From assembly GCA_964514215.1 (NCBI GenBank), contig CAZEPW010000026.1:1-44154 (forward strand): a stretch of 44,154 nt of DNA. Direction: 5' to 3'. Position numbers and translations under genes: made by a program. The stretch comes from CAYQUC01 sp964514215 (GTDB lineage: Bacteria > Pseudomonadota > Gammaproteobacteria > UBA6429 > Thiohalophilaceae). Positions within the stretch are counted from its first letter, which is position 1. Every line of letters starts with the position of its first letter. Positions 36,558-44,145 of this stretch are shown here, piece by piece. The notes under the pieces are model-generated. The model was not told the DNA's origin and ran no database searches. It saw nothing but the letters and a program-made list of their open reading frames with translations.

Positions 36558-36915
36558 AGCAATTCCTCATTAGTCCCCAAGCAATTGGAGTTAATGTAAC
36601 ATCAGGTATGCGTAACACTAAAATCTGTCGATCCACAATAGACTCTATTTCTCGCAATACGCCACAAATTTTCTCATGCAAACCTTAATTATATAGGTAT
36701 CGGCCAAATACCGTATTTCTTCACCACTAATTCATTGGTTTTATTACACTTTTTAGACATTAACATATTGATAAGTACTTGAAATCTATCCTATATTGAG
36801 AAATGCCACAAATTTACTACAATTTATCTATGCAACTTTTAAATTTCAGCTATACCTATTATAAACATATCCCTATTTAAGCTAAGTTAGTAAAGTGCCG
36901 TAACCGAGATAAAAC
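36558..36915. other. Divergent intergenic region cyaA / PAS-GGDEF
   Basis: These 358 bases hold no open reading frame that looks like a gene. They must contain both promoters. One match for the rightward gene is listed at 36768-36797. I see no convincing CRP-type palindrome. Confidence 0.6.
36768..36797 (+). promoter_or_regulatory. Candidate sigma-70 promoter of the PAS-GGDEF gene
   Basis: TTGATA and TATATT are each one mismatch from consensus, with an 18-base spacer. It leaves an untranslated leader of about 110 bases before the ATG at 36916. Confidence 0.45.
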
Positions 36916-37743
36916 ATGTCAAAAAAATTAAGCTCGCTAGAACTCCACAATATCGTTGACAATAGCCCTCTCGGAATTATTCTTATCAACAAACAAGGTG
37001 TAATAGAATGGGTTAACACAAACTTATGCACATTATTACATTATGCTGAATCGGATCTAATCGATAAAAATATCGATAGCATCGACCCTCGTATTGTCGG
37101 GCTGTTTAAGGACGGTACAACTATCCATCTGAAAGAAAATAGTAAACACGATGATATTTGGTTAATCAATGTCGCCCATGCGACACCCGATGAAAGCGAA
37201 CTGTGTACTGTGCATTATTTATCGGATGTCTCCTCGCTTCATTCATTGGCGCTACGCCATGAAGATTTAAAAAATGATTTTGAAGATGTTAATGTCACCG
37301 ATCCGATCACCGGCTTACCAAACAGACGTGCCATGTATCAAGCTCTGGAGCCCCAAGTTTCTCGTAGCCGACGTTATGAAAACCAGCTCTCCATTATTAT
37401 TATGAAGTTAAATGATTTGAGTTCTGTTGAATCAAATTACGGTGCAACTGCGACCAATAAAATGATGGTGGAAATTTCACAAATGTTAAATGATCAACTC
37501 CGCTGGGCAGATACAATAGGGAAATTAGAAAACGATGAGTTTATTTTTGTCTTGCCAGAAACTGACTCAACAGCCAGTAAAAATTTAATATCAAAAGTTA
37601 AAGCACAATTGAATAATATTGTGCTAAATAATAATCATCTGCCGACGATTATCGAAACACAATTTGGCTGCGCATCATGGGAAAAGGGAGATGATGTTGG
37701 ATTATTAATGCGCCGTGCCCGGGAACAATTGGCTTCAGTATAA
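36916..37743 (+). CDS. PAS-GGDEF protein with degenerate, probably inactive GGDEF
   Basis: A 275-residue cytoplasmic protein. A PAS domain (10-110) contains DNSPLGIILINKQGVIEWVN. A GGDEF-like domain follows (about 120-272), opening with the standard DPITGLPNRRAMY. The signature is ENDEF (205-209) instead of GGDEF, and the first metal/substrate motif D-x-D-x-F-K is replaced by M-K-L-N-D-L (163-168). Both losses mean it is unlikely to make c-di-GMP. It may bind a nucleotide or act as a regulatory partner. It is convergent with the diiron MBL gene, with only 16 bases between stops; together they could form a redox or oxygen sensing pair, which is inference. Confidence 0.85.
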   Translation: MSKKLSSLELHNIVDNSPLGIILINKQGVIEWVNTNLCTLLHYAESDLIDKNIDSIDPRIVGLFKDGTTIHLKENSKHDDIWLINVAHATPDESELCTVHYLSDVSSLHSLALRHEDLKNDFEDVNVTDPITGLPNRRAMYQALEPQVSRSRRYENQLSIIIMKLNDLSSVESNYGATATNKMMVEISQMLNDQLRWADTIGKLENDEFIFVLPETDSTASKNLISKVKAQLNNIVLNNNHLPTIIETQFGCASWEKGDDVGLLMRRAREQLASV

Positions 37744-37759
37744 CTGCAGTGATTTAACC

Positions 37760-38509
37760 TTAGATTGCCAATAAATCTAAACCACATTCTAAATTTTCTA
37801 ACCAATTTAAAAATCGATGTATCATTTCATCACCTTTAAATGCACAACCATGTTGCGGAACAATCATCGCCACATCAAGTTGTCTAACTTGATTGACCCA
37901 TAATTGACACGCCTTGTTTGAATTCATATAACGTTGATGAAAGCCCCGCATTTTTGTTACATGACTATCAAAATCGTCTAATGGATAACGACAACTTTCT
38001 GTTCCAATCGATGCACCAATGTCACCTGAAAATAAAATTTTACTAATTGGATCATAAAAACTAAAATTACCAACCGAGTGCATAAAATGTGCTGGCACAG
38101 CTTTAATAAAGCTATCACCGAACTTAATGTCTTTACCGTTATCAGGTAAACCAACTATTCGATTGTCACCCATGATGTCCGTATAAGCTGGAACCAGATG
38201 CGGTAAAAAACGTTCCCACAACCTTGAAATTATAACTTCACAATTGGTGTACATCAGCCATTTATCAAGCGAAGTAATAATGTCAGGATCTTGATGAGAA
38301 GCAAAAATATAATCAAGTTCTTTAATTCGAATTAATTTGCCAACTTCCATCGATAAAGGGGCATAAGTAAGCGCTCCTCCGGGATCAATTAACGCAGTTT
38401 TATCACCATGTTTAATTAAAAATTGATTTGCTTGTATTCCAGTACCGCGCACTAAATCATCAAAAACGATACACACATGCCCATTATCATTAAATAACTC
38501 GATTGCCAT
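37760..38509 (-). CDS. ODP-like diiron metallo-beta-lactamase-fold protein
   Basis: A 249-residue MBL-fold protein related to the diiron domain of flavodiiron proteins but without the flavodoxin part. Metal ligands are in place: H72-x-D74-x-D76 (SHQDPDI), H144 (HFMHSVGNF), D163 (SGDIG) and H220 (PQHG). The H-x-D-x-D form, where flavodiiron proteins have H-x-E-x-D, is the oxygen-binding diiron protein (ODP) type, known to bind O2 as a sensor. It could sense oxygen rather than reduce it. It is convergent with the PAS-GGDEF gene. Start ATG at 38509; no strong ribosome-binding site. Confidence 0.87.
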   Translation of the reverse strand: MAIELFNDNGHVCIVFDDLVRGTGIQANQFLIKHGDKTALIDPGGALTYAPLSMEVGKLIRIKELDYIFASHQDPDIITSLDKWLMYTNCEVIISRLWERFLPHLVPAYTDIMGDNRIVGLPDNGKDIKFGDSFIKAVPAHFMHSVGNFSFYDPISKILFSGDIGASIGTESCRYPLDDFDSHVTKMRGFHQRYMNSNKACQLWVNQVRQLDVAMIVPQHGCAFKGDEMIHRFLNWLENLECGLDLLAI

Positions 38510-38610
38510 TAAGTAAACCCAAAACCATTGTTAAAACTCGGCTGTGGAGTATACGGACACCAATTTTTATTTAGTTGACACAGATCACATCAACACACAA
38601 AAAGTATGTT

Positions 38611-39261
38611 TTAATCGGACAACTCGGCTTGAGTCAATGCATCCGGATTTGAGTCTTGTAATAATTTTATGCCAACTAATTTTTGATCAACATAATCTAA
38701 TAACTTTGCTCCTAAAGAAGCATGCAACTGTCCAAACCGAGCATCGGATAAAAACCCTCTAAAATCAAATCGCTCATTAAAATTATAGCCATCAATTTCA
38801 TATTTAAAGCTGCTATAAATCTCTTGCTGTGTCTCACTGGCCGGATCAATGCCATTAAATGGTTTATTAATATCAACAAAACCATCAACCGGTGCCGGTG
38901 CATTAATTGCTGCAGCATTAGCCGCTAAATAATCTTCTGCAGGCATGCTGTCAGCTTGAGCTGCTAACTTGGTGTCCAGCATATCATTTTCTGTTATCGC
39001 TTCTGCATTATTTTCTGATTCACTGTTATTGTTAACAATTGGTTCTACTTTTACTACTTTTTTTTCTGCCGTATTACTTAATTTAACCGTTAACACAGTA
39101 TTTTCTTTTTCTAAAAGATCAATATTTTTTTGTAGCTGTACTATTTTAAGCTCATCTAAACGTAATTTATCCGTTGATGATAAATTATTCCTCACCAACA
39201 TCACGATGGTGATTGTAAATATTAATGCTATCACAAGAAAATAATTAAATTTAATATTCAT
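38611..39261 (-). CDS. Membrane-anchored coiled-coil protein of unknown function
   Basis: A 216-residue protein with no recognised family. A single N-terminal transmembrane helix (7-24) is followed by a coiled coil (about 30-65: LRLDELKIVQLQKNIDLLEKE). A low-complexity acidic/Ala-rich linker comes next (75-135), and then a compact C-terminal part (140-216) with FKYEIDGYNFNERFDFRGFL and a helical end. The bulk is likely periplasmic. AGGG lies about 6 bases before the ATG. It follows the lectin gene in transcription, separated by a strong hairpin (39296-39327), so it may be co-expressed or independently expressed. Confidence 0.7.
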   Translation of the reverse strand: MNIKFNYFLVIALIFTITIVMLVRNNLSSTDKLRLDELKIVQLQKNIDLLEKENTVLTVKLSNTAEKKVVKVEPIVNNNSESENNAEAITENDMLDTKLAAQADSMPAEDYLAANAAAINAPAPVDGFVDINKPFNGIDPASETQQEIYSSFKYEIDGYNFNERFDFRGFLSDARFGQLHASLGAKLLDYVDQKLVGIKLLQDSNPDALTQAELSD

Positions 39262-39295
39262 ACTAAACCCTATTTAGAATTAACAATTAGGCATA

Positions 39296-39327
39296 AACAA
39301 CACACGTTATAACTAACGTGTATTGTT
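39296..39327 (-). terminator. Strong hairpin after the lectin gene
   Basis: A 14-bp stem (arms 39296-39309 and 39314-39327, one G-U pair on the minus strand) has a 4-base loop. It lies 21 bases after the lectin stop codon. The following sequence is T-rich but without a long T-run, so it may act as a terminator, attenuator or mRNA-end protector. Confidence 0.6.
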
Positions 39328-39348
39328 ATCTCTTTTAGAACTTAATGT

Positions 39349-39864
39349 TTATCGAGGACGCCAAATCGAACCTATCGAATCAACATAAGTACCTGATGCA
39401 CCGCGGAAACCGGCAAACTTAGAACCAGTCGGAATATAATAAGAAAAATATTGTCCTACTGCATTGCCGTAAGTATAAGTATTACCAAGTGATGTCCTAA
39501 TGCGTAATTGTTGAACGTAACTACCATTGTAATAGCCTGTAACACTGGTGACATCTTCATTAGCTGCTAAACTAATAACTGTTCCTAATGAACCACCAAA
39601 ACCACCACGATGAGGTGTCGTTCTAAATACATTCGTAACGGTATTAAGAAATCGTGTATGCACTGAATCAATCCACGCACCAGAACGAACCCAAATCGTA
39701 TTTATTTTTTCATCGACTTGTCCAAAATCACTGAACGATGTACCACCGGTACCACCACTTGGGCCTTGTACATAGTGACCCGCAACAGCAGGTACACTAA
39801 TTAATAATGTCGCACATGCGCTTAACAAAATATTTCGAATGACTTTTGTGTTAATTAAACTCAT
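39349..39864 (-). CDS. Secreted jacalin-like lectin domain protein
   Basis: A 171-residue exported protein. The signal peptide (1-24) ends SVPAVA-G. The mature part is one beta-prism jacalin-like domain: GGTGGTSFSD opening, IDSVHTRF, HRGGFGGSLG with the GG turn, VTSVTGYYNG, LRIRTSLGNTYTYGNA, and the closing FAGFRGASGTYVDSIGSIWRP that matches the family's 'GFhGRsG..lDaIG'. Jacalin-fold lectins bind sugars, so surface or extracellular carbohydrate binding is likely. I chose the ATG at 39864 (GGAG 9 bases upstream), which gives a normal signal peptide. An in-frame ATG at 39945 with an even better site (AAGGA, 6 bases) would add 27 residues, so both starts should be kept in mind. Confidence 0.83.
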   Translation of the reverse strand: MSLINTKVIRNILLSACATLLISVPAVAGHYVQGPSGGTGGTSFSDFGQVDEKINTIWVRSGAWIDSVHTRFLNTVTNVFRTTPHRGGFGGSLGTVISLAANEDVTSVTGYYNGSYVQQLRIRTSLGNTYTYGNAVGQYFSYYIPTGSKFAGFRGASGTYVDSIGSIWRPR

Positions 39865-39921
39865 TAATGATATCTCCACATAAAATTTAGTATCGTAATT
39901 CTGCTTATCCCAACAGAACTT

Positions 39922-40014
39922 GATTGCCTTACTAGCGTTTGTCATTTTCCATCCTTGAAGAATGAATACCTTAGCTAGAGACAGTGCTAGTCTCAATCCC
40001 CTCTTTCGTGGGGT
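39922..40014 (-). promoter_or_regulatory. Structured 5' leader of the lectin gene with alternative folds
   Basis: On the minus strand, hairpin A pairs CCCC (40013-40010) with GGGG (40001-39998) around a GAAA-containing loop. Hairpin B pairs GAGAC (39994-39990) with GTCTC (39982-39978). A competing long stem pairs GATTG plus ACTAGC (39998-39986) with GCTAGT plus CAATC (39936-39922) and excludes both A and B in part. No known riboswitch consensus was recognised. Confidence 0.45.
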
Positions 40015-40061
40015 AAAATGATAACTAACATGAAAAAAAATAATGAAATTTAAATGTAGCT

Positions 40062-40080
40062 CGATGTTTAAATAACATCG
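40062..40080 (-). terminator. Weak terminator-like hairpin at the end of the LuxR-type gene
   Basis: CGATGTT and AACATCG form a perfect 7-bp stem with a 5-base loop, overlapping the stop codon of the HTH gene. A T-run on the minus strand (40040-40034) begins about 20 bases later, so termination here would be non-canonical. Confidence 0.35.
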
Positions 40081-40274
40081 TCACGAACTAATTGTGCAAC
40101 CGCTTGGATTACCGACTTATAATTTAATTTTTGTAATGCAATGGATATATGTTCTTTAACAGTATCTTCACAAATACCCAACTCGCTAGCGATTTGTTTA
40201 TTTAAATAACCATTAGATCGATAACGTAATATCTCTACTTGACGAGGTGATAATTTTTTGCAATTTATATTCAT
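40068..40274 (-). CDS. Standalone LuxR-type helix-turn-helix protein
   Basis: A 68-residue protein consisting of only the LuxR/GerE DNA-binding domain: LSPRQVEILRYRSNGYLNKQIASELGICEDTVKEHISIALQKLNY. It has no receiver or autoinducer domain. The key residues of the four-helix fold are present (K-x-I-A, T-V-K-x-H). It would bind DNA as a dimer, with activity set by its amount or by a partner. It lies directly upstream of the lectin gene on the same strand (203 bases), so the lectin is a natural target. No Shine-Dalgarno sequence is visible. It could be a fragment of a longer regulator, as the assembly gap lies 164 bases upstream. Confidence 0.8.
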   Translation of the reverse strand: MNINCKKLSPRQVEILRYRSNGYLNKQIASELGICEDTVKEHISIALQKLNYKSVIQAVAQLVRDDVI

Positions 40275-40438
40275 ATTTTAAAGTCATATTTAAGTGTTAA
40301 ATTAAAAATATTTTAAATTTTCTTAATCGAGATTAAAGAAGTATTGATTTAAATATAAATATTGTCATGGTGATTTATGAATATAAATAATGTAAATTAT
40401 TTACATTTAAAAATCAAAGTAAAGTGCTAAAAGATATT

Positions 40439-40538
40439 NNNNNNNNNNNNNNNNNNNNNNNNNNNNNNNNNNNNNNNNNNNNNNNNNNNNNNNNNNNNNN
40501 NNNNNNNNNNNNNNNNNNNNNNNNNNNNNNNNNNNNNN
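40439..40538. other. Assembly gap of exactly 100 N
   Basis: The fixed length of 100 marks a scaffold gap of unknown true size. AAAAGATATT occurs immediately on both sides (40429-40438 and 40539-40548), and ATGAATATAAAT also occurs on both sides (40378 and 40550). Confidence 0.98.
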
Positions 40539-40716
40539 AAAAGATATTAATGAATATAAATTACATCTTTAAATGACATATAACTGTAACAATATTAAAT
40601 TAAATTTTTTTCTTTTAAAGAAATACAATTAACTGAAAATAAAAGTGAATTTTAGATAAGCTGCTAAAAACTAACAGACATAATATGATTAATGTGATGA
40701 TGTTAACATTTTGTCG

Positions 40717-40739
40717 TGTGGTGAGCCCCCCTCACCACA
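40717..40739. terminator. GC-rich hairpin after argH
   Basis: TGTGGTGAG and CTCACCACA form a perfect 9-bp stem around a five-C loop. It lies 16 bases beyond the argH stop codon. No T-run follows, so it may be a weak intrinsic terminator or an RNA 3'-end stabiliser. Confidence 0.55.
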
Positions 40740-40754
40740 AATGTAAAGTTCAAC

Positions 40755-42155
40755 TTATATTTTTTTTAACGCCCGTTTTACAGCAGCTGTTACTTGCTCA
40801 GGTGCAGTGCCACCAATATGATTACGAGCAGCAACCGAGCCTTCTAAGGTTAACACCTCAAAAACATCGTCTGATATTTTATCAGAAAATTGTTGTAACT
40901 CGGTTAATGTTAATTCAGATAAATCTTTTTGTTGCTCAATTCCAAAAGCAACTGATTTTCCTACAACCGAATGAGCATCTCGAAAAGCGATACCTTTGCG
41001 TACCAAATAATCAGCCAAATCCGTTGCCGTCGAATAACCCTGTGCTGCAGCAGCTCGCATTGAATCTCGGTTAACCGAAATATTCGGCATCATATCAGCA
41101 TACACTTTAAGACAGGATTTAATGGTATCAATAGTATCAAATAATGGTTCTTTGTCTTCTTGATTATCTTTGTTGTAAGCCAATGGTTGGCCTTTCATTA
41201 ATGTTAATAATGAAACTAGATGTCCCTGCACTCGACCCGTTTTACCACGCACCAATTCAGGCACATCGGGATTTTTCTTTTGGGGCATAATACTCGAGCC
41301 CGTACAAAAACTATCACTCAGTTCCACGAAATTAAATTGTGCTGAACTCCATAAAATTAACTCTTCCGAATAACGCGATAAGTGCATCATTAAAATGGAT
41401 GCTGCCGATACAAACTCAATCACAAAATCGCGATCGGAAACCGCGTCCAATGAGTTTTCGGTAATCCCATCAAATCCAAGTAACTCGGCAGTATAAGCGC
41501 GATCAATAGGGTAACTCGTGCCAGCCAATGCCGCAGCACCAAGTGGCATAATATTAACCCGACTTAAACAGTCCTGAAATCGAGCAACATCACGCACCAG
41601 CATTTCATTCCACGCTAATAAGTGGTGACCAAAAGTAACCGGTTGCGCCGTTTGCAAATGCGTAAAGCCCGGCATGATTGTTTTCGCATGCGCTTGAGCC
41701 AATTGCAATATACCGTGTTGTAACCGTTTGGTTTCTGCAATAACAGCTTTAATTTCATCGCGTAAATACAACCGAATATCGGTTGCGACTTGATCGTTTC
41801 GAGAACGTCCAGTGTGTAATTTTTTACCGGTATCACCAATTTTATCGGTAAGACGCGCTTCGATATTCATATGCACATCTTCTAATTTAGTCGACCACTC
41901 AAAATGTCCCGCTTCAATATCATCGGCAATTGCATCAAGTCCTTGGATTATTGTTTGGCACTCTTGCGTTGTTAAAACGCCAACTTTAGCCAACATCTCA
42001 GCATGCGCCTTGGAACCCATTATGTCGTGTCGATACAAACGACGATCAAAACTAACCGAGGCGGTAAATGCCTCAACAAAGGCATCCGTTGGCTGATTAA
42101 ACCGACCGTCCCAAAGTTTATCGCTATTATTTTGTTGCTGGTTATTTTTGCTCAT
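40755..42155 (-). CDS. argH: Argininosuccinate lyase
   Basis: Catalyses the last step of arginine synthesis, argininosuccinate to arginine plus fumarate, as a cytoplasmic tetramer. The 466-residue length is standard. Family motifs are KLWDGRFNQPTDAFVEAFTASVSFDRRLYRHDI at the start, TGRSRNDQVATDIRL, and the fumarase/lyase signature SSIMPQKKNPD. I start at the ATG at 42155; a GTG one codon earlier is also open. It is divergent from algZ-algR, an order also seen in Pseudomonas. Confidence 0.97.
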   Translation of the reverse strand: MSKNNQQQNNSDKLWDGRFNQPTDAFVEAFTASVSFDRRLYRHDIMGSKAHAEMLAKVGVLTTQECQTIIQGLDAIADDIEAGHFEWSTKLEDVHMNIEARLTDKIGDTGKKLHTGRSRNDQVATDIRLYLRDEIKAVIAETKRLQHGILQLAQAHAKTIMPGFTHLQTAQPVTFGHHLLAWNEMLVRDVARFQDCLSRVNIMPLGAAALAGTSYPIDRAYTAELLGFDGITENSLDAVSDRDFVIEFVSAASILMMHLSRYSEELILWSSAQFNFVELSDSFCTGSSIMPQKKNPDVPELVRGKTGRVQGHLVSLLTLMKGQPLAYNKDNQEDKEPLFDTIDTIKSCLKVYADMMPNISVNRDSMRAAAAQGYSTATDLADYLVRKGIAFRDAHSVVGKSVAFGIEQQKDLSELTLTELQQFSDKISDDVFEVLTLEGSVAARNHIGGTAPEQVTAAVKRALKKI

Positions 42156-42196
42156 CACATCACTTTAGTTTTATTGTTAATTAAAATTATTACTGT

Positions 42197-42255
42197 TTGG
42201 CTGCATTTAGCGCATTTCTCGATTAAAATTTCAATTTTTAGCTAAGCGCAGCCAA
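42197..42255. promoter_or_regulatory. Inverted repeat in the argH / algZ divergent promoter region
   Basis: TTGGCTGC (42197-42204) and GCAGCCAA (42248-42255) are perfect inverted arms 43 bases apart. They could be paired operator half-sites or a stem in a leader transcript. Confidence 0.35.
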
Positions 42256-42310
42256 GTTGATTATATATTACTGATAATACAGATTATACTAATTATAATT
42301 AGTGTTATAC

Positions 42311-43408
42311 ATGAATAAAAAGGATACCAAGGTATTGCAGCCCGAGTCGGACAAAAACGCGCTATTTCTTCCCAATTTTTGTGCAATAAGAACCATTTTT
42401 CTGGTGGTCATGGTCAGTCAGTTATTCGCATTTATTTTGGTGTTATTACCAATCGTACCGGTATCACAAAATATTTGGAATAATCTCAGCTTGGTTTCAT
42501 TATTTGTGCAATGGACCGGACTCAGTAGCTGCGCCATCATATGCCTAGCTCGCCCCAAGTTGGTTCGATTAAGCCATTTAAAAGCCAGTTTAATCATATA
42601 CGTCTTATTATTAATCATGCTGGCATTTATCAGTGAAGGTGCATATTGGTTAGTCTACCCATTTACAATATTGGATTACCCTAGCTGGCACATGACTTTC
42701 ATTATGCGTAATTTAACCGTTGGTGCGATTATTTTTGCAATAGTACTTCGTTATTTTTACGTGCAACATCAATGGGCATTAAAAATTAAAACAGAATCGC
42801 ATGCTCGGTTAGAAGCATTACAATCACGAATTCGACCTCATTTTTTGTTTAATAGCTTAAACACCATCGCCAGTTTAACGCGTATCGATCCTTCACGAGC
42901 AGAAACTGCAACCGAGGATTTAGCCGATTTATTTCGAGCAACATTAAAAGATGCACACACCCGAATAGCCATTAGCACTGAATTCGATTTGTGCCAACGC
43001 TATTTAAATATTGAAAAATTACGCATGGACGATCGCCTTGAGGTTCAATGGCAGGTTGATGATATTCCCGATGATGCACTGATTCCACCGTTAACAATAC
43101 AACCTATTATTGAAAATGCAATATATCATGGTGTCGAAAATAATATCGACAATAGTGTTATTAAAATATTTGGTTCAATACTGAATAAAAAAATAAAAAT
43201 AACAATTTCTAATCCGATATCACACGATTCAAATACGAAAATACAAAATAAACATAAAGGTAATCACATGGCAATGGAAAATATCCAACAACGCCTAGCG
43301 GTTTATTACGGCACACATCAATCGGTTACCATAGAAGAGGACACCAATAACAAGCAATATAGCGTACACATACAATTCCCCTACATAAATTCTGAAGAAC
43401 CTAGCTAA
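42311..43408 (+). CDS. algZ: AlgZ/LytS-type sensor histidine kinase
   Basis: A 365-residue inner-membrane kinase of the LytS/YehU (His_kinase) type. Four transmembrane helices lie at about residues 25-145. The His_kinase domain has the RPHFLFNSLNTIASL motif with H177, and then an ATPase domain with LTIQPIIENAIYHGVE. A short, modified G-box follows. It is paired with the LytTR regulator that begins at its stop codon (TAATG overlap). In Pseudomonas the pair controls alginate and type IV pili functions; the role here is inference. The ATG at 42311 is chosen; a GTG lies 3 codons earlier. Neither has a ribosome-binding site. Confidence 0.9.
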   Translation: MNKKDTKVLQPESDKNALFLPNFCAIRTIFLVVMVSQLFAFILVLLPIVPVSQNIWNNLSLVSLFVQWTGLSSCAIICLARPKLVRLSHLKASLIIYVLLLIMLAFISEGAYWLVYPFTILDYPSWHMTFIMRNLTVGAIIFAIVLRYFYVQHQWALKIKTESHARLEALQSRIRPHFLFNSLNTIASLTRIDPSRAETATEDLADLFRATLKDAHTRIAISTEFDLCQRYLNIEKLRMDDRLEVQWQVDDIPDDALIPPLTIQPIIENAIYHGVENNIDNSVIKIFGSILNKKIKITISNPISHDSNTKIQNKHKGNHMAMENIQQRLAVYYGTHQSVTIEEDTNNKQYSVHIQFPYINSEEPS

Positions 43409-44145
43409 TGAAAATACTTATTGTTGATGATGAAAAACTTGCATGCCAGCGTTTAGAACTATTAATTAAAGAATTAGAAATTGCCGAGGTTGTTGGCTTT
43501 TCCCATAACGGTGAACATGCGTTAAAAGAAATAACAAAACACCAACCTGATATTGTACTGCTTGACATTCGTATGCCGGGCATGGATGGCATTGAAACAG
43601 CGCAACACATAAACTCAATGGAGGTTTCACCAACGGTTATTTTCACAACCGCCTATGATGATTATGCATTAAAGGCATTTGAAACACACGCGATTGATTA
43701 TTTATTAAAACCAATTCGCAAAGAACGATTGCAAGATGCCATCAATTCAGCCAAAAATCTTACTCGCTTACAGCTAAGCGAACTAAGACAACAATCAAAA
43801 AAAACTTCGCGCGAACATATTAGCGCACGTGTGCAAGGTGATATTCGACTAATTCCAATTAAAGATGTTAATTACCTACTTGCCGATCAAAAATACATTA
43901 CCGTGGGTTACATTTTAAAAAATGAAATTCTAGAAGTATTAATTGATGAATCATTAGTCTCACTGGAAAAAGAATTTCCAGATAATTTTTTTCGTATTCA
44001 TCGTAATGCGCTCATTGCAAAAAAATGCTTTGAAGCATTAGAAAAAGATTCTCAAGGACAAATGAAAGTGAAGTGTAAAAATAGTGAAAAACGATTTGAT
44101 GTCAGTCGCCGCCATTTACCCGAGCTTAGAAAATTTTTAAAATAA
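43408..44145 (+). CDS. algR: AlgR/LytTR-type response regulator
   Basis: A 245-residue response regulator. The receiver domain (1-120) has D7-D8 and phospho-acceptor D53 (LLDIRMPGMDG), plus T-x-Y-D-D-Y. The LytTR DNA-binding domain (about 140-245) has ISARVQGDIRLIPIKDVNYLLADQKYITVGY and FFRIHRNALI. It overlaps the kinase gene by one base. The complete gene ends 9 bases before the window end. It would bind DNA through LytTR beta strands; targets are not visible here. Confidence 0.94.
   Translation: MKILIVDDEKLACQRLELLIKELEIAEVVGFSHNGEHALKEITKHQPDIVLLDIRMPGMDGIETAQHINSMEVSPTVIFTTAYDDYALKAFETHAIDYLLKPIRKERLQDAINSAKNLTRLQLSELRQQSKKTSREHISARVQGDIRLIPIKDVNYLLADQKYITVGYILKNEILEVLIDESLVSLEKEFPDNFFRIHRNALIAKKCFEALEKDSQGQMKVKCKNSEKRFDVSRRHLPELRKFLK

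Larger units (their letters stand above)
40275..40754. other. AT-rich intergenic region with assembly gap
   Basis: These 480 bases between the LuxR-type gene start and the argH end contain no gene that I can support. The region is very AT-rich. It contains the 100-N gap (40439-40538) with repeated flanks and, near the argH end, a GC-rich hairpin. Confidence 0.7.

Noticed and set aside
36558..36915. Search for a CRP-type TGTGA-N6-TCACA site near cyaA
   Set aside because: No symmetric site with both arms was found, and single half-sites are expected by chance in AT-rich DNA.
39865..40020. c-di-GMP-I (GEMM) riboswitch before the lectin gene
   Set aside because: The GAAA loop in a GC stem is suggestive, but the conserved GCAAAGCC core and the second stem of the family are absent.
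40685..41074. Open frame on the plus strand over the argH end
   Set aside because: It is antisense to argH, has Gln/Leu-rich low-complexity composition and no family match, so it is a shadow frame.
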